Shown here one piece after another: positions 1-11,770 of a stretch of DNA of 64,000 bases (position 1 is its first letter; each line of letters opens with the position of its first letter). Under the pieces are notes generated by a model that was not told where the DNA came from, searched no databases, and saw nothing but the letters and a program-made list of their open reading frames with translations. This stretch comes from Varanus komodoensis (lineage: Eukaryota; Chordata; Lepidosauria; Squamata; Varanidae), in contig NW_025335641.1 of assembly GCF_004798865.1 (NCBI RefSeq), positions 16,750,623 to 16,814,622 of the forward strand, given 5' to 3'. The translations under genes were made by a program, and so were the position numbers.

Positions 1-358
1 GAACCTCATTACACTGAAGTGGATTTATAAATATTCTCTTTCTGATCATTATCAAAAGATGCGGCAATCAAAAATTCTGTAATGATAATGGTGACATAGT
101 CTTTGTCCATTCTCTCATTTATCGCCACAACTAACAGGGAGGAACAGATACTAGGCTGATGTATATCTTGGCAGTCCATTGATTTTGACAGAAGAACATT
201 GATTTGCACTGTTATGGAATCTTTTCACCCCCGTTTAACTCCAAAAATGAGATTTTCTTTGTAGGGAAAAGCTGAAAAATTTTCAAATTCCAGTAATGTT
301 TTTCTTCTTTTAAAGATGTCATGTTATACTACTTGTGACCCACCAAATAAAATTCAGG

Positions 359-382
359 ACACACACACACACACACATACAT
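359..382. repeat. (AC)n microsatellite
   Basis: About nine AC dinucleotides followed by a degenerate ATAC end. It is a simple repeat with no associated gene. Confidence 0.95.
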
Positions 383-3194
383 AGGGCAGCCCATTAATAC
401 ACCTGGTTGCCACTTGCCTGGCACTGTAAAAATGAGGGTATTGATTATCAATTATCTGACAGGCCACCAACAATATAGGGTGTTGGTGGCAGGGATGGAG
501 AAGAGAGGATATGGGAGACCATACATTGTTCAGGCCTGTATTGTGAACAATCCACATTACTGACTGAACCAGCATTTTTTTCCTGATTTTTTTATCTGGT
601 ACACAGCTTTGGATGTTAAAGCATCAGTGTTCTCATATCTCACTGGCATCTTCTCCTACGAAATTCATAACCCTAGAATGAATATCTCTGGATTTTGCAC
701 TAAGGACAGGACTTGCCTATCAACAGAATAAGGTTAAAAATTAGAGAAGAGCAACACATACATACAAAACCTTCAGGTTATATTGATGAGCTGTTGACAA
801 CAAGAGACAGAATGGGGACATTCTATTTTGACCTGCCAGCTTGAATCAAGCGAGCACATTATCAGGCTGTCCAAATAAGAAGAACAAAATGAACAGTACC
901 TGCAACGATTAGCAAAGCCTTCCACTTTAGCACCACAAAGGAATTTCAAGCAATTGCTGAGGTGGACATGACTTCTGTTCCTTTCCATATTTTTAGCTTT
1001 CTATGGGCTGTATGTAATAGTAGTCTAATGTCCCATTCACTTCAGTGGGTCTACTCTATATATGAAATCACTCAGCTCAACCCAGTGTTAAACTCAACGA
1101 AACTTAGAACAAACTCAGGGCAAGTTCTCACATCATGACAGGAAGCCCTGACAAAAATCCATGGTGGACTGGTTGTTGTGTGAGCAACCCTCAGTGGACC
1201 TGACAGGTCATTGTGCAAACCAGGGTTGTTCACCTCCTCCCTCACCTCCTTTCCCCTCAGTCTTCCCACACATATCCCAGGGGAACTTTCAACAGGACCA
1301 ACTTTTGTCTGCCCTGCCAAAAGGTGAAGGAAAGCAAAGGCCCAAGGAAGTTCTGCTCACCCAGAGGCAATGGTGAGAGTTGTACCCCTTCATTGTGAGA
1401 TCCTCACTTTCCTCTCTTTTTGTCCTCACTGTCCTCAGGGCACTGCACATTTTGTACTTTTCCATGAGATTCTAAACCACTCCATTCCCCTGTCAAAAAT
1501 CCACCAACATTGCCTGTCAAAAGCTCATTTTAAAGGGGATCCAGCTAACTGCCAAAACTCTTCCTGCCTCACACAACTTCACAGTGATTTTTTAAAAATG
1601 CAGGCGTTGTTGGTACAACATTTTAAAAAAATGGCTACCAAGGCAGACAAAATAAATGCTGCAGTCTGGAAAGGGTCACAAACAGGCTGGGGGACACCCA
1701 GCCAGTGCCAGTCACTCTAAGGCGCTACCTGGGCACCTTTGGAGCAGCTGAATCAGGGGGTGAACCTGGGAATTGCAAGACTTGCCAAGCAGCTTCCTGG
1801 TTGGGCTCTGGTACACTTCGCAAGGGGGTCAGTCACCATCCTGGGAACAAGGACCCCCATAACTTGACGCCCTCAAGCAAGCCAGCCTGAGTTCACAGAA
1901 CATGACAACCCAAGGTGACTTCTCACACACAATGGGCGGTCGTGCCTTTGGCCCCAGTCTCAGTGATGAAGGTGTAGGAAAGAAGCGTTCTTGCTCCATC
2001 AGGATACAAAGTCAGAGTGCAGAAAATCTGGCACTTTGACAGTCCCAAATCCTATAGACCTCAGGATGCCACCTCTTCTCCTTTGCTTCACCCCCTTTCT
2101 GTAGCCATTGATAGATTGGTAGCCATGGATTGATGGGTAGTTTTCTGGATTTTGTGTGTTTTCCCCACATTCTAAATGATCCAAATACGAACCTTTTGTA
2201 AGGCTTAGTTACTAGCAGTAACAGCGTTAAGTGACCATTGAAGCTAAAATATCTATGATGGCTAATAATAGCGTTAAGGTATTTTTAGCTTTAAGGATAC
2301 ACCCGGGCATGAGGGCAGGCAGCAAGTACACCTACCATGGCATAGTTTCAGAATTGTTGCTCTATTACTGCCCATTCTTTCTCATGGCATCCCTAGAGGC
2401 CTTCATCTGCATTTCTCATGGCCTCCCATCCATGAATCCATTCAAACACAAGAGTAATGTTTACTATACCATGAGTCTAATGATCCCCAGCATTGCTCAA
2501 AAATCCCATATATTTCATTATTTTTAATGTATCCCCTTGAGCTGGCATTCAGTGACTAGAGGTAAGCAAATCTAAGGTCTAAAAAATAAAAGTTTCGTTC
2601 TTTAAAAAACAAAGGAATTAACCCTATTGTTATTTGTCCCATGGCTTTGGAAAGAGCAACACAAAAAATGGATAAATTACATGAATGTGTTCAGTATCTT
2701 CTAATCTTCATTATACAGAACAACAAATGAGCATATCTTGGCTCAGGAACTATTATAGTGAGCAATGCAAGGAGAAAATATTGGCACCGAGACTGTGAAA
2801 AACCAGTGAAATTTAAAAGACAGGTAAAAGAGCCGTAAAGGCATTTTATCACTGCCTTTCCTTAACCAGCAGCAGATTGAATCCTTAGACAGCCTTGATT
2901 TTCAAAAGCCTTTGTTTGCAATATTGTACATTAAATTATACTGTGGTAGTTTTATTTTGGTTGGTTTGCACTGCTTATGCAGTTTTATTTGGGAGAGTGT
3001 TATCTAATGGAGGTTGGTTTCTTTTTCATTAATAGAAGAGAGTCGGCTATTATATCTCAACAATTTTCTTTCACCACATGGACAACATGCAGGAGCTAGC
3101 TGAAAAATATGTGTAGTGTACTATTCCTTAAAAGAGATAACTAGAGCGTATAAATGGCCAAGGCAGAGCATCTTGGGATATAGCTAAACAAAAA

Positions 3195-3195
<1 letters not shown>
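383..3195. other. Mostly unique non-coding sequence
   Basis: No gene, RNA or long repeat is recognisable here. Around 1010-1060 a short piece (CACTTCAGTGGGTCTACTC) resembles the core of the small palindromic repeat family seen better at 17144 and 22761. The open frames in this stretch are short, lack any familiar domain and overlap one another, as expected by chance. Confidence 0.6.
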
Positions 3196-3227
<32 letters not shown>

Positions 3228-3229
3228 CC
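3196..3229. repeat. (AAC)n microsatellite
   Basis: Eleven or so AAC trinucleotides after a run of A. AAC tails are usual at the 3' ends of Bov-B-mobilised SINEs in squamates, but the sequence just upstream does not look like such a SINE, so the origin stays open. Confidence 0.95.
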
Positions 3230-3283
3230 CTAAAATGGGTCAATTAGCTAAGAATATGAAAAGCATTTTGTCCAGCTGGCTAT

Positions 3284-3308
3284 TATTTATATATATTTAT
3301 ATATATAT
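3284..3308. repeat. (TA)n-rich tract
   Basis: Short TATATA-rich low-complexity sequence followed by a GGCGGGGG run. Confidence 0.85.
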
Positions 3309-6016
3309 GGCGGGGGAGAAAGCTTTTAAGCTTCTGAATTGTTATGATTTTAAAAAAGTTAGTTCAAAACTAGATTGAAGAAGAGCCATGATATTTTGTT
3401 GTTTTAAAATGTGTGGCGTTGTTTTTGAAAAGGAAAACTGCAGATATGTTGGCGAATGCCTCATTTCATTGCATTCATAACTGAGCAGAAGAAGCAAGTG
3501 ACCCAGAAAGCCCAAATATACCCTAAAGCTAATGGTGAAAAGACTAGGGCAAATATTCATGAAGACAGTTCATCAAATAATGTTTACAGATACAATGCTC
3601 AGTGAACAGTCGCAAAAACTAACATTAGATTAGAGTCAGGTGTGCTTAAAAATTTCCTCCCCGACAGAATAGCTTTGCTGCAAAACCCTCCCATAATTTA
3701 ACCTTAATTTGTCATTGGGAACAAGAGGTTTCATACAGCAGTTCCAGTTTTTAAAGCTCCTTAGTGTATGTGTTCAACAAATGTTAATAAAAGGCAAAAT
3801 AATCAACCATGCCATGAATCAAAAATGTGGTTGGAAAATTTCTTTCCATATCTTTTTGTCCATTTTCATCTCAGACAAAATAAGCATCCTGAAAAGAGAA
3901 CAATATATCTGGAAAGAAAATTCACATCCTCACCTCCCTGCCAAGCTGAGTTGGATACGGAAGTCTATCACTTTCATTACATTTATCTTCTACATTTCTT
4001 CTATCATGTAACTTAAGGTTCTTAGGTGGTCTCTCCTCTAAGCCTTGACCAAGGTTTGAGGTTAGCTCTTCTTGCATCTGATGATGTGAACACTGTGCAC
4101 AGAAACAGTCGCCTATACAAGTTTGTCAGTCTTTAAAATATCACAGGAGTCTATTTAGGGCTCAGTTCTATGACCTTTTAGACGGAAAGAGGGCCCTGTA
4201 ACCTCCAGCATGGTTCATGCATCCTTGGAATTATAGGCCTTTAAATGCTTATTCTGTACATATTTCCACAGCACCTGCCTGCATGCACCTGCATCTCACT
4301 TGCTAGTTTGCTCTTGGTATTTTCTACATATATATGGTGATAGAAAACATGCTCCACTTGTCCTCAATTCAGTCGCTGGCAGCTCCTGCTACAAGGGTCA
4401 GGTAGCAAATTATGAGAAAAACCTCCCTCTGCAAGGTGACCAAACAGACAGTGTGCGATACACGCTGGTAAACAAATAATCTCAGCCAGTCTTAGCCAGT
4501 TTCTTTGCTCCCACTACAAAACACTTGAATTTTGCATCAACTGTGAAGGGCACATTAATGCTTGATTGAATTCATGTTTGTTAAAATCCTGTAAAGTGAA
4601 AGCCAGATCCTTTCCCCTCCTGTGTTGGAGCATTCTTAGGAAGTCACTTAAGCAATTAATGCTCCCTCCAGCTGATACAATACTGAGAGCTGGTGTCAAG
4701 GTAGGCATAGTGGCGGGGACCCCTGGCAAGACCCTCCTCTTCTGGAGTTGGCCTCTGCCTCCACTTCACAACCCACTTCTTTGTTTGTGTCTCACTGTGG
4801 CCCAGACCACAGGAATGATGAAAATGAGGAGCAAAAGTTGGCACCGCCTGCTTGCATTCTGCTTCTGCCTGCTAAGCAAAGCCATGAGAACCAGGAAGAC
4901 AAGGAGCAATAGCAGCTGATGACAATGTTCGTGAGAAGTGGCTTCTCCAAGGGCCTATGGAAATTTGAACCCGGCTCTGATCAAGCTCGTGCAATTAGTG
5001 CACAGACAAAGGCTTGACTCTGCCCTATGCCCGTGGGGCATATTTCTATAGGCAAAGATGAACTGTCCTTCATGAAGCAAAGGAGCCAGAATCTCTTTCA
5101 GGTTAAATTTCTTTGCATCAATGACCCACATCCTGGTGGGGTGTGTATGTGTGTTTGTTTTGGGCTAGAGTTGTGTGCAAAAGGTCTCTTGATGTTCTCC
5201 AGCCTACATGTGTGGAGAGAAATTGGGAGGAGAAATTCCCTTCACCAAATTTCTGCAGGGGGATGCAAAATTCTCCAGAAGTTCCCCACAGGTAGGGCTT
5301 CCAAATAGTTGCAGTTTTACTGCTGCTGCTTCTTTTGCTAAGGGGCTTTGCATGTGTTTGCATCCCCAGTGCAAGTGACAATGCCACAGCTGTGTGGGCA
5401 CACTAGCTTCCATTTTTCATCCTCTACGACACAGGCGTTCTGTCTAGCCCTAATTTTCTAAAAGTGCTTGTGCCCCATAAAAGAGGCGTCCATATGTCTG
5501 TTGCAGAATTTACTTTGACTTTCTTTCAGAGTTACTCATCCCTGCAAAGTGACCAGGGGCGCTGCACCTGCCCTCCCATTTCACATCTTTCATTGCTCTG
5601 CAGCCTCCAGGGCTGCCCAGGCTCCATGAGTGGGGTGCGGGGGGTGCTGTGGAAGGAATTACCTCACAATGTTTTCCTTTGGGCTTTAATGGAAGTGCTG
5701 GAGACTGCCAGAGAGGTAATTTTATGACAGGACACCAGCTCACACGTTTAAGCCACCTCATCTCGAAAGTAAGCACAAGAACCTGAACCTAACCCATGAG
5801 CGTTTCTCTAAACTTTTCATCTCCCTTGAAAAACATTTTCTCTCTCTGATTGAATGAAAAATGTTAAAAAATGGAGTTAACACTATTTTTGTTCCTTTTA
5901 TTCTTTATACAATGTCGAACAAGCATGTAGAGTTTGATTCAAGTTGTTGACAGGGGTGGTACGTGTAATGTTTCTTTCCTCTTTACAGATAAAAACATAT
6001 TATTGTCATTACACTG
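3309..6016. other. Unique non-coding sequence, nothing recognised
   Basis: I see no repeat family or convincing coding sequence. The longest open frame on the plus strand (4566-4919, 117 codons) has no recognisable domain and its codons overlap other open frames on both strands. Confidence 0.55.
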
Positions 6017-6211
6017 TATTTCTATTCCACCTTTTTCCTATTGTAAGGAATTTGGTTTACATAGCTCCATTTTATCCCCTGAGGTAGGCTGGGCTGACAG
6101 CATGTGACCAACCCTAAATTCCCCATGGAGATTCATGCCCAAGTGGGGACTTGAACCTGCTTCTCTTGGGTCCCCAGTCCAACACTCTAACCACCACACC
6201 GCACTGGCTGT
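6017..6211 (-). mobile_element. tRNA-derived SINE, minus strand
   Basis: Read on the minus strand it begins with the SINE head (AGCCAGTGCGGTGTGG... then a B-box-like GGTTCAAGTCC at about 6151-6162) and ends in a LINE-like tail whose complement is TCTATTCCACCTTTTTCC. The same head and tail occur at 28885, 30443, 50451 and 49131, so these five copies form one family. The head is tRNA-like; the tail resembles the 3' ends of the CR1/L2-group LINEs in this window, which fits a SINE that borrows that LINE's machinery (inference). This copy is diverged. Confidence 0.8.
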
Positions 6212-7366
6212 ATCGGTTGACTACCTGGATGTATTCTTTATGGTTCCCTCGGAATTATCATCAGCTGATCATTTCAAATCAGAACCTGAATTCCAGGTTG
6301 CTGTACCCACTAGGCTTTGAGACACCGAGGTCATCCCCACAACCTTTCTCATAATGCTACACAGTACCTCCTTCACTTAAACCCTACATAAGATTGGTTT
6401 TTCCACAACCTTGCAACCCTCTTAGCTCGCTTCTTAGCAGCTATGAACGCTGCAATTATTCTGTCTGCTACTGCTGAGCTCTCCCGCCAGCCAAACTAAT
6501 CTTCTCCTTTCCTTCCAGCAACATCAACAATTCTCATCAGCAGTTATTGAATGGTTGTGAATACTCTGTGACATCACAGCAGTTTGGACCATGACCTGAT
6601 CTATGAATGTCAGTTCTCTGAAAAGCGAAGAAGGAAAGTACGCAGAGAACTCACTGGCTCTTTTTAGTTAGAGCAAACCTCTGTTCATTTATTGTTTTCC
6701 AAACTCAATGGATGGCAATAAAGTAAACCTGGTATTCTTTGCATTCATTTTCATATGTGGGAGCTGGAAGAAAAAAAAGACAGAATTTGTGGGATTACAG
6801 CAACATGGATCTAGGTATGCTGGATTTGAGCAAGGGATATGACCCATATCTTTTGCCCTGAAATAACTACTGGGATCAATCCTGGAAATTTTCTGCAGAT
6901 AAATGAGTGTATTTTGTTTTTAGAAAGAGCATTTTATAAGCTCTATTTTGCAAAGAAGGGCTGGAGTATGTGCAAAGGACCAGGAACAACTGTCTTGCTT
7001 TGACATTTAAGCAGAGGAAGCAAATGCATAAGCCATGTTCAAAGATGCATATAAGAAGGACTACACTATGCTTAATAAAAATAACAACATTCCCAGATCT
7101 AAATTCTTATCCATCACTGAGAAAATACAGGGTGAGGTTGCTGTCTGATGTTAATGTTCATTTAAAAGCAAAACAAAACCTAACCCCATGGTTTATCTGG
7201 CACATTTCCACAGGCAGGAATGGAACTCATCTGCTTCCCATTTATCACTTTTAAAATTTGAACCTCATCTATATATGTAAGCAAAACCAAATGGGGCAGG
7301 TCCTAGTTATGAGATGAGTAGATAGGTATGAGAATTTCATTCCTGTGTGCCAATCATGTGAAAAGT
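6212..7366. other. Unique non-coding sequence, nothing recognised
   Basis: No repeat family or gene recognised between the SINE and the next LINE tail. Confidence 0.5.
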
Positions 7367-7440
7367 TACTTATTTATTGCTTCTGCATGCCTCCCCATAG
7401 CCCAAGGGCTCTCTGGGTGGCTCACAAGAAATAAGACATC
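7367..7440 (-). mobile_element. LINE 3' tail fragment (CR1/L2 group), minus strand
   Basis: ACTTATTTATTGC followed by CCCCATAGCCCAAGGGCTCT and CTCTGGGTGGCTCACAAGAA is the complement of the usual squamate LINE 3' end, where a GCCGCC...GGGCGGT motif precedes an (AAAT)n tail. Only the extreme 3' end is left. It is directly followed by a Bov-B fragment. Confidence 0.65.
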
Positions 7441-7650
7441 GTAACTTATGGGCATTCTAGAACATGCTTCAAAATGCCCTGGCCTTCACAGCCCTGCTCA
7501 GCTCTTGTAAACTCAAGGCTGAGACTTCCTTTATGGAACTGATCTATCTCACAGTTGGCCTTCTTCTCGTCTTCTTCCTCTGCCTTTTCCTAGCATTATG
7601 TTCTTCTAAAGTGAGCCTTGCCTTCTTATAATGCCCCCAAGGACAGTTTC
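7441..7650 (-). mobile_element. Bov-B (RTE) LINE 3' fragment, minus strand
   Basis: Contains the complement of the Bov-B carboxyl-terminal block: CAGCCCTGCTCAGCTCTTG, CTTTATGGAACTGATCTATC (from the RWxDSI segment), then TTTTCCTAGCATTATG (from the MLGK segment). The same blocks occur at 44722, 60108 and, on the plus strand, at 62785. It is 5' truncated and too short to encode anything. Bov-B LINEs are abundant in squamates, so this supports the host assignment. Confidence 0.82.
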
Positions 7651-8294
7651 GACAAAAATCACTGAAAGGCGAGAAAGTCATAGGAAAGTCCTCTCCACTC
7701 ATGCACCTACACACTTTGGTTGTGTGGCCACTTACAAATCATCCCCAAGGAGGAACTGCATCTCCAAATGTGCATATCCTAATGTATATGTGTCGATGCA
7801 AATTTAGAATAATTAGTATGATCTGTAGGAAATCTCACTTTCCTGAGAAAGATAGATGTCCTGCCTGCTCAGTCTTCCATCCAGGTGCTAATGGTTGATG
7901 GGTAACAGTTGCTAACTGTTGATGGCTTGATGCGAGATCAAGGTTTGTATTTTTTGTTTCTGAGAAAGGGAAATGACTAGATAGCATTCTGGGAGGCACA
8001 TGTTGTCTTGCCAGTCCTGAAACAGCAAGGAAGGGCTGCAGGGAGCCTGAAAATCTGGTCCAGAAGAGGACAGGCAGTGTCCTACTCACTGCTGTTCTTA
8101 GTGATTCCTCCTCCTCCCTACTACTGAAAGGTATAGCATTTTCTCAGGTGCATTCCTCAGACCACGCATATGCGTGATTAGATCACTTATGGTGCTCTAG
8201 TCAGGAAGCAGATTTGAACTTTCCTGCCTCCCACAGTCATCCCAAAATTGTATCCCTGTCTCATGGAGTGGGAGGAGAAAAAAAGTATGCAGAT
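7651..8294. other. Unique non-coding sequence, nothing recognised
   Basis: No gene or known repeat family seen. Confidence 0.45.
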
Positions 8295-8333
8295 CGTTGT
8301 TGTTGTTGTTGTTTTAAATAAATGAATGAATAA
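8295..8333. repeat. (GTT)n and (AATA/AATG)n simple repeat
   Basis: Six GTT units followed by TAAATAAATGAATGAATAAA. It may be the decayed tail of a retroposon, but no body is recognisable beside it. Confidence 0.85.
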
Positions 8334-8569
8334 AACTTCCTTCACCACCCCCCAAGGATGAAATTTCTGGATGAAAATGAAAGGGATGAGCTTATCTTCT
8401 GAATTGCCTCCATCCTGAAATGGAATGGGGCTGTTACTCTCAAGTAAGTCACACATAGCTCTGCTATGCGTGTGTAGAGGCCAGTTGGATTTGACCCTTC
8501 AGGAGCCTGCCTGCACAGATCTGAGAAATGGCTGCTGTTCTGTTCCGTATCTCAAGCAAAGGCTGTGAC

Positions 8570-9143
8570 CAGGCACATTTCAAAGAAGAAGCCATGATGA
8601 TTGTGTGTATGTCTCATATAATCCCAGTTCTCCGTCAGCTCCACTGGCACCCGATTGAAGTCTGGGCCCAATTCAAGGTGTTGGTTATGACCTATAAAGT
8701 CCTCAACGGCTTGGGACCTGGATATCTAAAGGAATGCTTGTGCCCATATATGCCCTCCTGCCCCTTGAGATCAGCAACGGATGCCCTTCTCCAGGAACCC
8801 TCTGTGAATGATATTAGGAGGGTGAGTACCCAGAGGAGGGCTTTCTCTGCAGTGGTGCCCCATCTATGGAATGCGCTCCCCAGAGAGGTCTGCCTGGCGC
8901 CGTCGTTATTTGTTTTTTGGCGCCAGGCTAAGACCTTTTTATTTAGAACTTATTTTAATTGTTAAATTATTGAATTAATTAGGATTTTAAAATTGTTAGC
9001 TGAGAATGCACCGGGGGTTTTTAAATGACTTTTTTATAATTGTTATATTATCATTATTTATGTATTTATGTGTTCTTTGTGAGCCGCCCCGAGGCTTTGT
9101 TGTGATGAGGGCGGCATAGAAATGTTTTAAATAAATAAATAAA
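8570..9143 (+). mobile_element. LINE 3' end (CR1/L2 group) with open C-terminal frame
   Basis: An open frame of 145 codons (8528-8965, ending in TAA) carries the conserved carboxyl-terminal block of CR1/L2-group reverse transcriptase proteins: LRQLHWHPIE, then GLGPGYLKE, PLRSATDALL, QRRAFSAVVPHLWNALPREV and KTFLFRTYF. Similarity begins near 8612; the first 25-30 codons are not recognisable and may be host DNA. The 3' UTR has GAGCCGCCCCGAGG then GGGCGGCATAGAAATG and ends in (AAAT)n at 9129-9143. It is 5' truncated, with the reverse transcriptase and endonuclease domains absent, so it cannot move by itself. The intact frame suggests it is younger than the LINE at 14110. The fragment at 60709-61135 belongs to the same family. 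Confidence 0.92.
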
Positions 9144-9535
9144 TGTCTGGTTGGAACAAAAAAGAATTTTTAGTTCACAGAGGAAAAGAGCAATTGTCAT
9201 CCACAGGCATAAGAATAAAACAGGTCACCCCAAACCTTATCAAATGTATACATAATGCTTTTCAAAATGCATAGTTGTTAATCGCATTACAAATGCATGC
9301 CAGAGCAGGCCTCCAAAGCCTGTTGTGAATCTACACACACACACACTTGTCTTTTTCATTCTGGGTTCTGAAATGGCATCACAAAGTATAATTTCTTCTG
9401 TGTTCTTGGAAATTCCATCCAGTGAACTCTTCAAGGGTTCAATTTCCCTGCTAGGCTTAAAGGAACACTGTATGTTTTTAGTAGTAACATATAGTGGTAA
9501 ATGTATTATAAACCTGTGGACTTATTTTAATAGTG
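9144..9535. other. Unique non-coding sequence with a short (CA)n
   Basis: Only a short CA run near 9331-9348 stands out. Confidence 0.5.
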
Positions 9536-9653
9536 CAGGGAAACTGGCTCCCCAGATGTTGTTCGGCTTAAACCTATCAGTCCCAGCCAGTGTGGTCATC
9601 AAGGATGATGGGATTATAGACATATGGAGGAAGTCATAGGTTCCTCACATCTG
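9536..9653. mobile_element. Palindromic hAT-like MITE, family A
   Basis: Starts CAGGGAAACTGGCTCCCCAG and ends GGTTCCTCACATCTG, with an inner inverted pair around CAGTCCCAGCCAGTGTGG and GGATGATGGGATTATAG. The flanking 8 bp, TAATAGTG on the left (9528-9535) and TACTAATG on the right (9654-9661), agree at 6 of 8 positions, which fits the 8-bp target duplication of hAT elements. At least eight copies or pieces of this family occur in the window (9536, 10848, 11659, 30335, 31289, 34660, 35240, 37388). It has no coding capacity. Confidence 0.75.
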
Positions 9654-10217
9654 TACTAATGTGAGTGGTATAAGCTAGAAGTATCTTAATGACTTCTTCA
9701 ATTGTGTTCTACATTATGATGAAATTTGTATAACATTGTGAGTACTAATGTTGAAAGGTTAGTTATTAAGTTCAACTAAATACATAACAATTTAAAAGCA
9801 CACCTCCCATGTTGAAGTCCTATGCTACCGAGGAAGCTAGAAGCAACACCACGGTGAGGGCAACCTCCTAGTGTTAAAATTGGTGAGGCAAAACAAACCT
9901 AACTTCAAGAGAAACTCAGTAACTTCAGTCATTCATTTTTGTCTGTGTGTACAAGAAGGCAGGGAATATGCATATTCAAAAAACTAGAAAAGACAGATTA
10001 TGTTACAGTTTCCCTTTGGCAATATATTTGGGTTATTATCTACAGCTACAGATGTTTCATGCATGTGGAATCTTACTAATGTCAGCGAATTCCCATGCAG
10101 TCAAAATCATACTCTGTTGTGAACGGCAGACCTTGTACGTCTGGTGTCAGAGATTGCTAAGAATCATGTTTCACTCTCCAGAGTGCCGAATAGGAAACAA
10201 TTAAGTGTCATAGAATA
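9654..10217. other. Unique non-coding sequence, nothing recognised
   Basis: No repeat family or gene recognised. Confidence 0.45.
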
Positions 10218-10313
10218 CACAGGGTGGTCCAAACGTCATGCATCATAAGGTAAATTTAAATGTTTCAATTGTAGAAAGATCCCCAGAGTTCATGATGCTT
10301 GGACCACCCTGTG
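10218..10313. mobile_element. Short MITE with strong terminal inverted repeats
   Basis: The left end CACAGGGTGGTCCAA and the right end TTGGACCACCCTGTG are perfect 15-bp inverted repeats, followed inward by a second paired block, GCATCAT against ATGATGC, offset by 7 bp. The whole element is 96 bp. The left flank is TA but the right flank is not, so a Tc1/mariner-type TA duplication is possible but not shown. No second copy was seen in this window, so the family is left unnamed. Confidence 0.75.
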
Positions 10314-10847
10314 CTTGCTACCTTCCAAATAATCCCACAAATGCATGTTGTATTTGATGTTTTAACCCACAAATTCTGCTTGTTACATGAGTATGGTTGT
10401 AAGTGACACGCAAAGCTATTTGTGATAGGAGTAAAAATCAAGTTTTAAGATGTAAAAGGTCATGGAATGCACTTTAATGTTCTCCTTCAGACATTAAATG
10501 CATTATTTAAGAATGCTGCTTTTTTAGGCTGTTCCTTGGCTGAATCAGTGAAGAGTAAAATACAGCAAAAGTGTGTGTGCATGCAGTTCATTAAAAAAAA
10601 ACATCCTAAACACACAAAATTAAAAAAAGAAAATGCAAGAGCTGTAAGCAGAACCATAATAATCCTACATGCAAAGTATTCAGTAGTCCACACATTGGCT
10701 AAGTCAATGTCTGACTGAATTGGAATACAGTAATTGCTGGCAGAACAGACTAGTTTTAAATTAATAGGAGGGAATTGGGTAGACGTGTCTCCCTGAACAG
10801 AAATGTTCATCACTTGGATACCACCACCACGACCCTTAGATCAAAAG
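10314..10847. other. Unique non-coding sequence, nothing recognised
   Basis: No gene or known repeat family seen. Confidence 0.45.
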
Positions 10848-10955
10848 CAGGGAAGCTGGAGCCACCCAAACGCTTTGACCCATAACTCCCACCAGTTCCA
10901 GTTGCGTGGTCAGTGGTCAGGAGCTTGAGGGCACTGTAGTCTGGAACATCTGCGC
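10848..10955. mobile_element. Family A palindromic MITE, diverged copy
   Basis: Begins CAGGGAAGCTGGAGCC, continues with ATAACTCCCACCAGTTCCAG and reaches CACTGTAGTCTGGAACATCT, the order expected for the family. The right terminal repeat is not clear. A further scrap, CAGCATGCTGGAGTTGTAA, lies at about 11005-11023. Confidence 0.6.
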
Positions 10956-11269
10956 TAGATCACATGCCACAACATTCAGAAAAGGTACGGGGAGTCATAC
11001 ACCCAGCATGCTGGAGTTGTAAAAGAGAAAGAACAGTGTATTTGCATTGATGGAAATCTCCTAAATGAAACAGTTAAGTAACTATTGATTTTATTTTATG
11101 GAGTTACATTTCCAGTAAGCATACTAATCATTGCAATTTTATTTTAATTTCAGTGTTATGGTGCAGTTTTAAATTACAGAGGAACACAACGGCAGGGAAG
11201 AAGAACCTGACCTTCTTGTCATTGCCCGTATTAATTCACAGAGCACATATAGGAGAAAAGGTACCCCCA

Positions 11270-11527
11270 AGAGATGGTCACCGATTTGGGCAGCTCTGAA
11301 AGGGCATTCATGGAGGAGGTGGTTCTCCATGGCTATGTGTCCTGTTGTTTGGACTCCTCATCTAGTAGTGGTGGCAGTGTGCATATGCATGCTAGTTGCT
11401 GGGGAACCTGGGTGGGAGAATCCTCATACCCTGCTCACAGGGTCCTGTGGGCAACTGGTTGGCCACTGTGTGAATAGACTACTGGTCCAGATGGCATGAT
11501 CCAGCCTGACTCTGCTTATGTTCTTAT
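11270..11527 (+). mobile_element. Retroposon 3' end with TTATGTTCTT tail, family B
   Basis: Contains CATGGAGGAGGTGG, GTTGCTGGGGAACCTGGGTG, TTGGCCACTGTGTGAATAGA and GATCCAGCCTGACTCTGC, and ends in CTTATGTTCTTATT. The stretch at 24740-24952 shares the same blocks in the same order. Short octamer-like tails of this kind are typical of CR1-type LINEs, so this is probably a CR1-related LINE end or a SINE using it (inference). No coding frame is visible. Confidence 0.75.
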
Positions 11528-11658
11528 TGCTTCAGGTAACCAGGGCTCAGGCTTGAAGGTGAGGATTTTGGTTACCAATCTAGCAGGTCTCTGTTGCTAT
11601 TCTGGGAGTTTACTAACCGTGATGCAACAACAACTCAGATGAACACAAGGCTTTAGAT

Positions 11659-11760
11659 CAAGAGTGGGGGAAGCTGTGGCATTCCAGATGTTGCTGGACT
11701 CATACCCAGCCCCAGCCAGCATGACCTATGGTCAGGATAATGAGAATTGTAGTCCAGAGA
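11659..11760. mobile_element. Family A palindromic MITE
   Basis: Runs from CAAGAGTGGGGGAAGCTG through TTCCAGATGTTGCTGGACT and CCCCAGCCAGCATGACC to GAGAATTGTAGTCCAGAGA. The right terminal repeat is cut off, and family C sequence begins 10 bp further on. Confidence 0.75.
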
Positions 11761-11770
11761 CTGCTGTAAA

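Noticed and set aside
3196-3229. CRISPR-like or other array
   Set aside because: Plain AAC trinucleotide repeat with no spacers; the genome is a vertebrate one.
4566-4919. 117-codon open frame on the plus strand
   Set aside because: No domain; an overlapping frame on the same strand and two on the other are equally open.
8528-8965. 145-codon open frame as a host gene
   Set aside because: The protein is the C-terminal block of a CR1/L2-group LINE and is followed by that LINE's 3' UTR and tail.
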